Positions 35,047 to 43,976 of a DNA stretch of 64,000 bases are shown here, piece by piece. The notes under the pieces are model-generated. The model was given only the letters and a program-made list of their open reading frames with translations, was not told the origin of the DNA and made no database searches. The DNA lies in the NCBI RefSeq assembly GCF_003024385.1, contig NZ_PVZN01000008.1, forward strand, positions 62,001-126,000. The letters run 5' to 3'. How positions within the stretch are numbered: position 1 is the stretch's first letter; each line of letters starts with the position of its first letter. A program made the position numbers and the translations under genes. The stretch comes from Pseudomonas sp. BBP2017 (GTDB lineage Bacteria > Pseudomonadota > Gammaproteobacteria > Pseudomonadales > Pseudomonadaceae).

Positions 35047-35245
35047 GCGGCTGCGGGTGATTTTTTGCTGGGCATCTGCCGCGATAGCCAGTATGCTACG
35101 CCGCACATTTCGCCCCGGCTGCTTAGCACGCCTGCGGGCCTGGCGCGGCACACACTGCCTGTCCGCCACCTCCCGGCCCCAGCGCCGGAGCAACGATTTT
35201 AAGGCGGTTGCGGCTTACCATAAATTAGCCAAGACCGTCCCCTGG

Positions 35246-35269
35246 AAGCCGGCCACAAGCCGGCTTTTT
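35246..35269 (+). terminator. Rho-independent terminator
   Basis: GCCGGC-CACAA-GCCGGC (extended by AA/TT) followed by TTTTT. It is ~200 bases after the regulator stop, so it may end either the regulator mRNA or a separate small RNA. The 277 bases from 35047 to 35323 contain no convincing gene. Confidence 0.88.
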
Positions 35270-35323
35270 AATGCCTGAAGCCTTTGCGGGCTTGGTTTGC
35301 TCGCCGGTATCGGGGTTATACCC

Positions 35324-36529
35324 CTAGCCCTTCACACACACCACCTGCCGCAAGGTATGCACCACTTCCACCAACTCCCGCTGCGCTTGCATCACCGCAT
35401 CAATGTCCTTGTAGGCCATGGGAATCTCATCGATCACGTCCTTGTCTTTGCGACATTCCACATGCGCGGTGGCGCGCACCTGATCTTCCAGGGTGAACTG
35501 CTTTTTCGCCCGGGTGCGGCTCATGGTCCGCCCGGCGCCGTGGCTGCAGGAGCAGAACGACTCTTCATTACCCAGGCCACGGACGATGAAACTCTTCGCG
35601 CCCATGGAACCGGGGATGATACCCAGCTGGCCTTTCTGCGCCGATACCGCGCCCTTGCGGGTCACCAGGATGTCCTGACCGAAGTGGTGTTCGCGCTGTA
35701 CGTAGTTGTGGTGGCAGTTGACCGCCTCCAGGTTGGCTTCGAAGGATTTTCCGAGCACCTGGCGGGCCGCAGCGATCACCGCGTGCATCATCAAGGCACG
35801 GTTCTGCCGGGCAAAATCCTGGGCCCATTCGACCGCTTCGACATAGTCATTAAAGTGGCGGCTGCCTTCTTTGAAATAGGCCAGATCCTTGTCCGGCAGG
35901 TTGGCGATGTGCTGGCGCATGTCGGCCTGGGCCAGTTCGATGAACAGGTTGCCAATGGCATTACCGACCCCGCGCGAACCGCTGTGCAGCATGAACCAGA
36001 CGCGGTCGCTTTCATCCAGACAGACTTCGATGAAATGGTTGCCGCCGCCGAGGGTGCCCAGGTGCTGGCGGTTGTTGGTCTTTTCCAGTTGCGGGTATTG
36101 GCCGGTGATTGTTCTGAACCGCCCCGCCAGGTCCTTCCAGGCATGATCGGCCTGAGCCGGGACCTTGTCCCAAGCGCCCTGGTCGTGACGACCGAAGGTT
36201 TTACCATGGGGCACGGCCTGCTCGATGGCGCTGCGTAGCCGGTGCAAGTTGTCGGGCAGATCTGCGGCAACCAGCGAGGTACAGGCGGCGATCATGCCGC
36301 AGCCGATATCTACGCCGACCGCCGCCGGGATAATCGCGCCCACGGTAGGGATCACACTGCCGATGGTCGAGCCTTTGCCCAGATGCACATCCGGCATTAC
36401 CGCCAGATGCTTGAAGATGAACGGCATTTTCGCCGTGTTGATCAATTGCTGACGGGCTTCGTCTTCCACCGGCACGCCCTGGGTCCAGAGTTTGATCGGT
36501 TTGCCACCGGCCACTTCAAGCAGGTTCAT
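35324..36529 (-). CDS. rtcB: RNA-splicing ligase RtcB
   Basis: GTP- and Mn-dependent ligase joining 2',3'-cyclic phosphate (or 3'-phosphate) to 5'-OH RNA ends. 401 residues with all core motifs: PDVHLGKGSTIGSV, VGVDIGCGM (metal Cys), LGGGNHFIEVC, LHSGSRGVGN and the guanylated His in CSHGAGRTMSR. The start at 36529 follows AGAGGTG; the ATG 15 codons upstream lacks a site. No rtcA and no sigma-54 activator rtcR adjoin, and no -24/-12 promoter is visible. Its role in RNA repair here is inferred from the family. Confidence 0.96.
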   Translation of the reverse strand: MNLLEVAGGKPIKLWTQGVPVEDEARQQLINTAKMPFIFKHLAVMPDVHLGKGSTIGSVIPTVGAIIPAAVGVDIGCGMIAACTSLVAADLPDNLHRLRSAIEQAVPHGKTFGRHDQGAWDKVPAQADHAWKDLAGRFRTITGQYPQLEKTNNRQHLGTLGGGNHFIEVCLDESDRVWFMLHSGSRGVGNAIGNLFIELAQADMRQHIANLPDKDLAYFKEGSRHFNDYVEAVEWAQDFARQNRALMMHAVIAAARQVLGKSFEANLEAVNCHHNYVQREHHFGQDILVTRKGAVSAQKGQLGIIPGSMGAKSFIVRGLGNEESFCSCSHGAGRTMSRTRAKKQFTLEDQVRATAHVECRKDKDVIDEIPMAYKDIDAVMQAQRELVEVVHTLRQVVCVKG

Positions 36530-36672
36530 GTCACACCTCTGGATTGACACACGTGTATTAACAACCAGAAACACAATGCGTTCAGGAAAATTTACAGTAC
36601 ACCAGACAGCGACTAAGGTGTATCAAGAGGACCGAATCGCGACTGGCAGGACGCTAGTCGGCACATGCTGAG

Positions 36673-36761
36673 CAGATGCCACCGGGCATCTGGATTGGCC
36701 TCTTTTCGAGGGCCGGGAGACAACTCCATGGGGCGCCGCAAGCCAACCCTGAGTTGTCCCC
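36673..36761. other. Array of three consecutive hairpins, possible RNA element or terminator
   Basis: Three hairpins follow each other: CAGATGCC-ACCG-GGCATCTG (36673-36692, perfect 8 bp), GGCCTC/GAGGGCC with an unpaired G (36697-36714), and GGGAGACAACTC/GAGTTGTCCCC (36715-36761, 11 bp with a bulged A and a ~24-base loop). The set lies between the minus-strand SGNH gene and rtcB. The strand used is not clear. No open frame of interest and no T-run. The rest of 36530-36780 shows nothing recognisable. Confidence 0.5.
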
Positions 36762-36780
36762 GCCTCTCCTTTTCCCGCCC

Positions 36781-37986
36781 TTATTTCAACTTCAGCTGCG
36801 TGCGCAGATAGTCATACAGCGCGGCCGCGCTCTTGCGGTAGCCGTCAGCAGTCAGGTGCACCAGGTCGCCGCGTGCCAAGCCTTGCGCCTGCCAGGCAGT
36901 AATCGAGCATTGTCCGCCCATGAATGCCTGCCAGTCCCAGAACAGCGCATTGGCTTGCCGGGCGGCCTGACGCTGGATACGGATGACCGCAGCCAGTTGC
37001 TGCGGCTGACGCGCCGCACAGCTACGCGCCTTGCGCTGCTTGATCGAGTCTGGCGGACCGACGATCAATACCACGGCCCGCGGCAGGTCGCGGCGCAGGC
37101 GCTCCAGCGTCTGCTGGAGCTGGGTTTGGTACAGGTTGAGGTCGAGGGTATCGTCGAACGCTTCGTTGGTGCCGTAGGCAAGGATCACCAGGTCCGGGCG
37201 CAGCGACTTGAGAGTGTCCTGCCAGCCGGGTTGCCATTTGTCTTGCACCTCGAGCCGCGCGCCGTTGATGCCCAGGGCCGAGTAGATGACGCCGGCATTC
37301 TTCTGCCCCTGAAGGTACCAGCCACCCAATACGGTGCCAGGGCGACTGTCGAGGGTCAGGTCGAGCGGCAGGCCGACATTGTTCACCACCGGGCCGAAGC
37401 GCCATTGCCCTGCCGTGGCGGCCAGCAACCGGCGGTTCTGGCCACGGGGGTCACGCAATAGCAGAGAAGTACTCTCCCGCGCCTGGTACAAGGCTGAAAC
37501 CCGATAGCGCTGGGTGCTCGGCTCACGCGCCTCGATACGCACACTGGGCTTTGCCGCCAAGGGCACAGACAGATAACCGCCAAGGGGGAACTGCGCACTC
37601 TGCTGGTTGCGCGCCGACACCAGTTCCCATTGGCGCTTGGCAACCTTGAGGATGACCTGTTCATAACGCGTACCAGGCACCGGCGTGGCGGCAACCAGGC
37701 CGATGCCGCCATCGCCGTACTGCGCTTGCAGCAAGCGGCGCATCTCACCGCTGAACAGATCGGCGGCGGTATGCGAGTCACCAAACTGAACGACTGTAAC
37801 CGGCGCACGGTTGGCATTCTTGAACTTGCCGGCCAGCACCGCCAGGTTGCCATTGCTCTGGTTGACCGCAGGCTTGACCGGCGCAGTCACCGGCCTGGCC
37901 GAGGTATTGACCGCCGCCACCGGGCTACAGCCCGGTAGCGCACAGATCAGTAGAACCAGCCCGAGAATGTTGTGCAGTCGACGCAT
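36781..37986 (-). CDS. SGNH/GDSL-type lipoprotein (O-acetylation cluster)
   Basis: 401-residue predicted lipoprotein (lipobox LPGC, Cys20) with an SGNH hydrolase domain. Block I is VVQFGDSHTAADL (nucleophile Ser), block III LVILAYGTNEAFDD (Asn), and the C-terminal block GDLVHLTADGYRKSA supplies Asp and His. Such proteins act as O-acetyltransferases or esterases on envelope polysaccharides. Its start overlaps the stop of the next SGNH gene by one base, and the MBOAT gene precedes that, so the three make one operon. Substrate unknown. Confidence 0.86.
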   Translation of the reverse strand: MRRLHNILGLVLLICALPGCSPVAAVNTSARPVTAPVKPAVNQSNGNLAVLAGKFKNANRAPVTVVQFGDSHTAADLFSGEMRRLLQAQYGDGGIGLVAATPVPGTRYEQVILKVAKRQWELVSARNQQSAQFPLGGYLSVPLAAKPSVRIEAREPSTQRYRVSALYQARESTSLLLRDPRGQNRRLLAATAGQWRFGPVVNNVGLPLDLTLDSRPGTVLGGWYLQGQKNAGVIYSALGINGARLEVQDKWQPGWQDTLKSLRPDLVILAYGTNEAFDDTLDLNLYQTQLQQTLERLRRDLPRAVVLIVGPPDSIKQRKARSCAARQPQQLAAVIRIQRQAARQANALFWDWQAFMGGQCSITAWQAQGLARGDLVHLTADGYRKSAAALYDYLRTQLKLK

Positions 37987-39101
37987 CAGTGTCCCGTTAC
38001 AGTGAGGCCCGGGAAAGCGATCTTCGACAATATCTGTTCGGCGATCAGCTTTTGCCCGGTGATAGTGAAATGAATGCCGTCATCAACCCGGGTCTTGAGC
38101 CGTTTGCCCTGGCTGTCCTGCAAGGTATAGGAGAATTCGTCATTCTTGTAACCCAGCACCGGATTGACCGAAAGGTAGTGTTGCTGGTGCAGCCCGACCT
38201 GCTCCTGATACAGGCCACTGAGGTAGGCCATGGCGCTGGACAGCCGCGGCTTGTGCATGTTCGGCGGGCCGACCCAGATCACCTGTACCTGATGTTCGCG
38301 GGCTTGTTCGAGAATCGCATCGATGCGCTGGCGATAGGCACTCTCCCAGTCCGGCGACTTGAAGCGCAGGAACGGCTTGCCCTTGCCCTGGGGCATGTCC
38401 CACGGATCGTTGGGGCCGAGGAAGATCACCATCAGGCGAATATTCGGCGAGCTGTCCAGGGTTTGTGCCACCGTTCGCGGCCAGTTGAAGAACCCCGGAT
38501 AGGCCAGCCCGGTGCTTTGCCGGCTGAGGTTGACGCTCTTGATCTGGTAGCGCTTGCGAAGGGTGTTAGCCAGGTGCGGGGCGACGCCTTGCATCAACGA
38601 GTCACCCACCAGAAATACTTCGTCGCCCGCCGCCAGGGAGACCACGGTGTCTGACGACGACGGGCTCGGGGCAATGGCTGCGGCTGGTTTGACCGCAGCC
38701 ACGGCCGTCGCTGGGGCAGTCACCTTGACCGCCAGCGGTTTGCTCGCCACTACGCGTGGCGCAGCATGGGTTGTAACCAGATTCACCGGAACCACGGGGA
38801 TGGGCGCTGGCAGCTCGACCGTGTCGACCTGCGCCAGCGCTGTGCGGCTCTGCGCCAGGCTGTCGACAAAGCTGTCACGGGCTGCGCCCAGGGCTTGGGT
38901 CAGATTGCCACCCAGACGCCAGGCCGGGCTTTGCCCAAGTACCGGCAGCTCGCAGCTCTGATGGTACTTCTGCTGGCAGTAGAGGCTGATCGAATCCTGG
39001 TTCAGCCAGAACAGCAGCACAGTGGCCAGGACAATAGCGTAAAAGGCTTTCGCCGCATCCAGTTGCACGCGCAGCAATTGGCTGGAATTAGAAGCTTGCA
39101 T
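37986..39101 (-). CDS. Membrane-anchored SGNH hydrolase (DUF459 type)
   Basis: 371 residues: an N-terminal membrane anchor (AFYAIVLATVLLFWLN), a low-complexity Ala/Val/Pro linker (~100-170), then an SGNH domain with VFLVGDSLMQGV (Ser), VIFLGPNDPWDM (Asn) and DGIHFTITGQKLIAEQ (Asp/His). This layout is that of DUF459 proteins often encoded with MBOAT acyltransferases. The start at 39101 overlaps the MBOAT stop by 14 bases; an ATG 11 codons upstream is less likely. A periplasmic partner to the MBOAT protein is the natural reading. Confidence 0.87.
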   Translation of the reverse strand: MQASNSSQLLRVQLDAAKAFYAIVLATVLLFWLNQDSISLYCQQKYHQSCELPVLGQSPAWRLGGNLTQALGAARDSFVDSLAQSRTALAQVDTVELPAPIPVVPVNLVTTHAAPRVVASKPLAVKVTAPATAVAAVKPAAAIAPSPSSSDTVVSLAAGDEVFLVGDSLMQGVAPHLANTLRKRYQIKSVNLSRQSTGLAYPGFFNWPRTVAQTLDSSPNIRLMVIFLGPNDPWDMPQGKGKPFLRFKSPDWESAYRQRIDAILEQAREHQVQVIWVGPPNMHKPRLSSAMAYLSGLYQEQVGLHQQHYLSVNPVLGYKNDEFSYTLQDSQGKRLKTRVDDGIHFTITGQKLIAEQILSKIAFPGLTVTGH

Positions 39102-40503
39102 AGATGAACCCCGGCACGCCCGACTGCGAAGCAAAGATCACCAGCGACACGAACACCCCGAGCGGAACCGGATAGAACTGCCAGGGCAAGCGGGTTGTGG
39201 CGGCAAACAACTGGCGTAGCAGGGCGAGCAGCTGTGGATACACCGCGACGTACAGCACACTGGCCAGTAACAGCAGGCCGGTCGCCGAGAACAGCCCGTC
39301 AAGGCTCAAACCGCCGATCCCGGCGAGCATGTCCAAGGCTTCATCGAGGCTCGCGCAGCGGAAAAAGATCCAGGCGAAGGCCACGTAGTGGAAGGTCAGC
39401 AGACGCGCCGCCAACCCGGCCCCGGGCCAGCGCATGGGTTGCGGCAGGACGTAGGTCGAGGCCTTGTACAAGGCCAGGCCGACACCGTGCAGTGCGCCCC
39501 AGATAATGAAGTTGAGGCTCGCGCCATGCCACAAACCGGAAATCAGCATGGCCAGCAGCATGTTCAGGTTGCCGCGCCACACCCCTCGGCGGTTGCCGCC
39601 CAGCGGAATGTAGACGTAGTCACGGATGAACAGGGACAGGCTGATGTGCCAGCGGCCCCAGAACTCCTTGAGGTTGTGCGCGGCATAAGGCGCATTGAAG
39701 TTATCGGGCAGACGGAACCCCAGCAACAGGGCAATGCCGGTCACCAGGTTGGTATAGCCGCTGAAATTGAAATAGATCAGAAAGCTGTAGCCGTAGACGC
39801 TCAGCAGGATCTGTTCCGGCGAGTAACTGCCTGGTGTTTCGAACACCGGATCGACCCATTCGCTGGCCAGCCAGGCGCTACAAAAGAACAGCTTCACCAC
39901 CGCCAGTGCTATCAGCCCCAAAGCCCGCTGAGGCTCCAGCACCTGGCGAAGGGTCTGCGAACGGATCTGCGCCAACATAGGCGCGGCGCGGTTGACCGGA
40001 CCGGCGATCAGGCTGGGGAAGAATGCCAGGTACAGGGCCAGGTCCGGCAGACTCGCTGACGGTATCTCGCGCCGATTGATCGACACCAGGTAGCTGACCG
40101 AATGAAAGGTGTAAAACGACAAGCCAATCGGCAGCAGCACTTCCAGCACCGGCAGCGACACATCAATACCGGCACTGGCCAGCGCGCCCTGCACGCCCGC
40201 GACAAAGAACTCCTGATACTTGAACAGGTAGAAGCAGCTCACTACCAGCAGCAACACCAGCAGGTAACTGAATCGCCGCCCCGGATAGCGCTCGCCGAGT
40301 CGGCCGAGCAAGTACACCAGGGCACTGTAGCCGAGCAGGACATACAGGGAGTTGAGGCTGAAACTGGCCACCAGAGCATAACTGGCCACCAGCAGAAGCA
40401 CGTTCTGAAGGCGAACGCTCCAGCACAAGCTCCAGTAAATGACGAAAAACAGGATGAAACTGAGGCCGAACTCGATCGAAAGGAAGCTCACAACGTAGTC
40501 CAT
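39088..40503 (-). CDS. MBOAT-family O-acyltransferase (AlgI-like)
   Basis: Polytopic membrane protein of 471 residues. The MBOAT core FWGRWHISLSLFIRDYVYIPLGGNRRG and the active-site His in ISGLWHGASLNFIIWGALHG are intact, as in AlgI, PatA and DltB. It probably moves acetyl groups across the inner membrane for O-acetylation of a periplasmic or exported polysaccharide, in concert with the two SGNH proteins encoded downstream. No polysaccharide synthesis genes adjoin, so the target may be peptidoglycan, LPS or an exopolysaccharide made elsewhere. Confidence 0.92.
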   Translation of the reverse strand: MDYVVSFLSIEFGLSFILFFVIYWSLCWSVRLQNVLLLVASYALVASFSLNSLYVLLGYSALVYLLGRLGERYPGRRFSYLLVLLLVVSCFYLFKYQEFFVAGVQGALASAGIDVSLPVLEVLLPIGLSFYTFHSVSYLVSINRREIPSASLPDLALYLAFFPSLIAGPVNRAAPMLAQIRSQTLRQVLEPQRALGLIALAVVKLFFCSAWLASEWVDPVFETPGSYSPEQILLSVYGYSFLIYFNFSGYTNLVTGIALLLGFRLPDNFNAPYAAHNLKEFWGRWHISLSLFIRDYVYIPLGGNRRGVWRGNLNMLLAMLISGLWHGASLNFIIWGALHGVGLALYKASTYVLPQPMRWPGAGLAARLLTFHYVAFAWIFFRCASLDEALDMLAGIGGLSLDGLFSATGLLLLASVLYVAVYPQLLALLRQLFAATTRLPWQFYPVPLGVFVSLVIFASQSGVPGFIYASF

Positions 40504-40672
40504 TACGTGACGTCAGATAGGAGAAGCCGCACCTGCGCGAATCCGCGAGATAAAGCGGTCGCGATTATGGCAGAGACCTGCAGGCAGCCACAATGAAAGC
40601 CCTGCAGGAAAATCAAGCGCTAGCCGTCGGTCTTAATGCAACAGAATGCGACGAAAGATCCGCCCTATCGAT

Positions 40673-40701
40673 TTGCTCACCCCGCCCCGCTCTGCTAGTG
40701 T
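40673..40701 (+). promoter_or_regulatory. Probable sigma-70 promoter of xseB-ispA
   Basis: TTGCTC and TAGTGT with an exact 17-base spacer, 33 bases before the xseB ATG. Confidence 0.5.
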
Positions 40702-40734
40702 CGCGCCGTTTATACCGCCACTGAGACAGCCGCC

Positions 40735-40977
40735 ATGGCCCGAAAAAAAGCCTCCATCGATTTCGAGCAATCCCTCGCCGACCTGCAAGCCCTGGTCGAG
40801 CGCCTGGAGAACGGTGAGCTGTCGCTGGAAGACTCGCTGACCGCGTTCGAACAAGGCATCAGCCTGACCCGCGACTGCCAGGCTGCGCTGGTCCAGGCCG
40901 AGCAGAAGGTCCAGGTGTTGCTGGAGCGCGACGGCGAACTGAAGGCCGAACCTTTCGACGCGGAACAGGCAGAATGA
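40735..40977 (+). CDS. xseB: Exodeoxyribonuclease VII small subunit
   Basis: 80-residue helical subunit of exonuclease [38 protein letters not shown] (read in parts) is the family signature. It pairs with the large XseA subunit, encoded elsewhere, to degrade single-stranded DNA in both directions. It overlaps ispA by four bases (ATGA), the usual xseB-ispA-dxs order. Confidence 0.96.
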   Translation: MARKKASIDFEQSLADLQALVERLENGELSLEDSLTAFEQGISLTRDCQAALVQAEQKVQVLLERDGELKAEPFDAEQAE

Positions 40978-41861
40978 TTGCCCACTATCAGGCCAGCTGT
41001 CAGGCCCGGGTCGATGCGGCCCTCGAGCAGTTGTTCGTCGCCCCTTCGGTTGAGCTCACCCGCCTCTACGCCGCCATGCGCTATAGCGTGATGAACGGCG
41101 GCAAGCGCGTGCGTCCGCTGCTCACCTATGCCGCCTGCGAAGCCCTCGGTGTTGCCCCCGAGCAAGCCAATGGCGCCGCTTGCGCCGTCGAGCTGATCCA
41201 TGCCTATTCGCTGGTGCACGACGACCTGCCGGCCATGGACGATGACGACCTGCGCCGTGGTCAGCCGACCACCCACAAAGCCTTTGATGAAGCCTGCGCG
41301 ATCCTCGCCGGTGACGGTTTGCAGAGCCTGGCGTTCAACGCCCTGCTCGATCCGCAGCTGAGCCCGCAGGCTGACAGCATTCGCCTGGCCATGGTCCAGA
41401 CCCTGGCGCTGGCGGCAGGTCCGGCCGGCATGGTCGGAGGCCAGGCCATCGACCTGGGTTCGGTGGGCCTCAAGCTTGATCAGACCGCCCTTGAGTTCAT
41501 GCACCGGCACAAGACCGGCGCACTGATCGAGGCCAGCGTGCGGCTCGGCGCCCTCGCCAGTGCCCGCGCCAACCAGACGCAGCTCAACGCCCTGCAGACT
41601 TACGCCCGGGCCATCGGCCTGGCCTTTCAGGTGCAGGACGATATTCTCGACGTCGAAAGCGACACCGAAACCCTGGGCAAACGCCAGGGCGCCGATATCG
41701 CCCGGGACAAACCGACCTACCCGGCCCTGCTCGGGCTGGAAGCCGCCAAGGCTTATGCCCTGGAATTGCGCGATCAGGCCCTGAAGGCCCTGCGGCCTTT
41801 CGACGCAGCGGCTGAGCCGTTGTGCGAGTTGGCACGTTACATCGTCGAACGGCGCAACTAA
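40974..41861 (+). CDS. ispA: (2E,6E)-farnesyl diphosphate synthase
   Basis: Condenses IPP with DMAPP and GPP to farnesyl diphosphate for ubiquinone and undecaprenyl phosphate. 295 residues; first Asp-rich motif [17 protein letters not shown], second [13 protein letters not shown]. It is coupled to xseB and stands upstream of dxs, with REP copy 3 in the gap, so the isoprenoid genes ispA and dxs are neighbours but the gap could separate their expression. Confidence 0.97.
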   Translation: MIAHYQASCQARVDAALEQLFVAPSVELTRLYAAMRYSVMNGGKRVRPLLTYAACEALGVAPEQANGAACAVELIHAYSLVHDDLPAMDDDDLRRGQPTTHKAFDEACAILAGDGLQSLAFNALLDPQLSPQADSIRLAMVQTLALAAGPAGMVGGQAIDLGSVGLKLDQTALEFMHRHKTGALIEASVRLGALASARANQTQLNALQTYARAIGLAFQVQDDILDVESDTETLGKRQGADIARDKPTYPALLGLEAAKAYALELRDQALKALRPFDAAAEPLCELARYIVERRN

Positions 41862-41873
41862 GCGCCGCCGCTA

Positions 41874-41930
41874 TCGCGGGACAAGCCCGCTCCCACAAAG
41901 ATGACTGTAGGAGCAGGCTTACCCCGCGAT
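41874..41930. repeat. REP/BIME inverted pair (copy 3)
   Basis: ATCGCGGGACAAGCCCGCTC and GGAGCAGGCTTACCCCGCGAT arms, each with one or two substitutions from the consensus. Between ispA and dxs in the same transcription direction. Confidence 0.85.
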
Positions 41931-42001
41931 TAGCTCAAATGGGCAGCCAATACCGCAATAAGGTAAACTGCCGCCACTTCATATCTATAACGATTCGCCT
42001 G

Positions 42002-43900
42002 ATGCCCACGACGTTTCAAGAGATCCCCCGCGAACGCCCGGTCACGCCGCTGCTCGACCGTGCCGATACGCCTGCCGGCCTGCGCCGGCTGGCTGAAGCC
42101 GACCTGGAGAACCTGGCTGACGAACTGCGCCAGGAACTGCTCTATACCGTTGGTCAGACCGGCGGGCATTTCGGTGCCGGCCTGGGCGTCATCGAGCTGA
42201 CGATTGCCCTGCACTACGTTTTCGACACCCCGGACGACCGGCTGGTGTGGGACGTCGGTCATCAGGCCTATCCGCACAAAATTCTTACCGGCCGCCGCCA
42301 GCGCATGCACACCCTGCGCCAGAAGGACGGCCTGGCCGCCTTCCCGCGCCGCGCCGAGAGCGAGTACGACACCTTTGGCGTCGGTCACTCCAGCACCTCG
42401 ATCAGTGCGGCCTTGGGCATGGCCATAGCCGCCCGCCTGCAGAACAATCCGCGCAAATCCATCGCCGTGATCGGCGACGGCGCGCTGACGGCCGGCATGG
42501 CGTTCGAGGCGCTGAACCACGCCCAGGAAGTCGATGCCGACATGCTGGTGATCCTCAACGACAACGACATGTCGATCTCGCGCAATGTCGGCGGTTTGTC
42601 CAACTACCTGGCCAAGATCCTCTCCAGCCGCACCTATTCGAGCATGCGCGAGGGCAGCAAGAAGGTCCTCTCGCGCCTGCCTGGCGCCTGGGAAATCGCC
42701 CGCCGCACCGAAGAGTACGCCAAGGGCATGCTGGTGCCTGGCACGCTGTTCGAAGAGCTGGGCTGGAACTACATCGGCCCGATCGACGGTCACGACCTGC
42801 CGACCCTGATCACCACCCTGCGTAACATGCGCGACCTCAAAGGCCCGCAGTTCCTGCACGTAGTGACGAAAAAGGGCAAAGGCTTCGCCCCGGCTGAAGC
42901 CGACCCGATCGGTTACCACGCCATCACCAAGCTCGAGCCCGTCGATGCACCGGCGGCCGCGCCGAAAAAGGCTGGCGGTCCGAAGTACTCGGCAGTATTC
43001 GGTCAGTGGCTGTGCGACATGGCCGCGGCTGACGAACGCCTGGTCGGCATCACCCCGGCGATGAAGGAAGGCTCTGACCTGGTGGCGTTCAGCGAACGCT
43101 ATCCACAGCGCTACTTCGACGTGGCGATTGCCGAACAGCATGCCGTGACCCTGGCGGCCGGCATGGCCTGCGAGGGCGCCAAGCCGGTGGTGGCGATCTA
43201 CTCGACGTTCCTGCAGCGCGCCTACGATCAGCTGATCCATGACGTCGCCGTACAGAACCTCGACGTGCTGTTTGCCATCGATCGCGCCGGCCTGGTCGGC
43301 GAAGACGGCCCGACTCATGCCGGGAGCTTCGACCTGTCGTTCCTGCGTTGCATCCCCGGCATGCTGGTGATGACCCCGAGCGACGAGAACGAGCTGCGCA
43401 AGATGCTCAGCACCGGGCACCTGTACAACGGCCCGGCGGCGGTGCGCTACCCGCGTGGCAGCGGCCCGAATGCGACGATCGAGAACAACCTCGAACCCCT
43501 GGACATCGGCAAAGGCGTGGTTCGTCGCCAGGGCAGCAAAGTCGCTCTGCTGGTGTTCGGCGTGCAGCTGACGGAAGCCTTGAAGGTTGCCGAAAGCCTC
43601 GACGCAAGCGTCGTCGATATGCGTTTCGTCAAACCACTGGATGAAGCACTGGTGCGCGAAATGGCGGCTAGCCATGAACTGCTGGTGACCATCGAAGAAA
43701 ACGCCATCATGGGGGGGGCGGGCGCTGCGGTCAGCGAGTTCCTCGCCCGCGAAGCGCTGCTCAAGCCGGTACTGCACCTGGGCTTGCCGGATGTCTATGT
43801 CGAGCACGCCAAGCCTGCGCAGATGCTCGCCGAGTGCGGGCTGGATGCAGCCGGGATCGAGGCTTCGGTGCGTCAGCGTCTACAACTGCTCGGCCTCTAG
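42002..43900 (+). CDS. dxs: 1-deoxy-D-xylulose-5-phosphate synthase
   Basis: First enzyme of the MEP pathway: joins pyruvate and glyceraldehyde 3-phosphate using thiamine diphosphate. 632 residues; the start at 42002 ([13 protein letters not shown]) fits the family. [18 protein letters not shown], the TPP motif [17 protein letters not shown]...ND and [15 protein letters not shown] are all intact. With ispA it supplies isoprenoid precursors. It ends just before REP copy 4. An open frame covers nearly all of the opposite strand, which is a frame shadow. Confidence 0.98.
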   Translation: MPTTFQEIPRERPVTPLLDRADTPAGLRRLAEADLENLADELRQELLYTVGQTGGHFGAGLGVIELTIALHYVFDTPDDRLVWDVGHQAYPHKILTGRRQRMHTLRQKDGLAAFPRRAESEYDTFGVGHSSTSISAALGMAIAARLQNNPRKSIAVIGDGALTAGMAFEALNHAQEVDADMLVILNDNDMSISRNVGGLSNYLAKILSSRTYSSMREGSKKVLSRLPGAWEIARRTEEYAKGMLVPGTLFEELGWNYIGPIDGHDLPTLITTLRNMRDLKGPQFLHVVTKKGKGFAPAEADPIGYHAITKLEPVDAPAAAPKKAGGPKYSAVFGQWLCDMAAADERLVGITPAMKEGSDLVAFSERYPQRYFDVAIAEQHAVTLAAGMACEGAKPVVAIYSTFLQRAYDQLIHDVAVQNLDVLFAIDRAGLVGEDGPTHAGSFDLSFLRCIPGMLVMTPSDENELRKMLSTGHLYNGPAAVRYPRGSGPNATIENNLEPLDIGKGVVRRQGSKVALLVFGVQLTEALKVAESLDASVVDMRFVKPLDEALVREMAASHELLVTIEENAIMGGAGAAVSEFLAREALLKPVLHLGLPDVYVEHAKPAQMLAECGLDAAGIEASVRQRLQLLGL

Positions 43901-43906
43901 GGCCTC

Positions 43907-43961
43907 ATCGCGGGGCAAGCCCGCTCCCACCGGTGCTGTGGGAGCGGGCTTGCCCCGCGAT
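43907..43961. repeat. REP/BIME inverted pair (copy 4, perfect 24-bp arms)
   Basis: ATCGCGGGGCAAGCCCGCTC... and its exact complement form 24-bp arms with a 7-base loop CGGTGCT. It fills nearly all of the 76-base gap between dxs and btuB, leaving 15 bases before the btuB start. Confidence 0.95.
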
Positions 43962-43976
43962 AGCAATGGATCTGCC

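Noticed and set aside
41930..43807. 625-codon open frame opposite dxs
   Set aside because: It covers a gene with complete TPP-enzyme motifs, has no recognisable domains, and arises from the high third-position GC of the sense gene.
43901..43976. Cobalamin riboswitch before btuB
   Set aside because: The gap is only 76 bases, almost all of it the REP hairpin; no conserved B12-box-like sequence can be placed.
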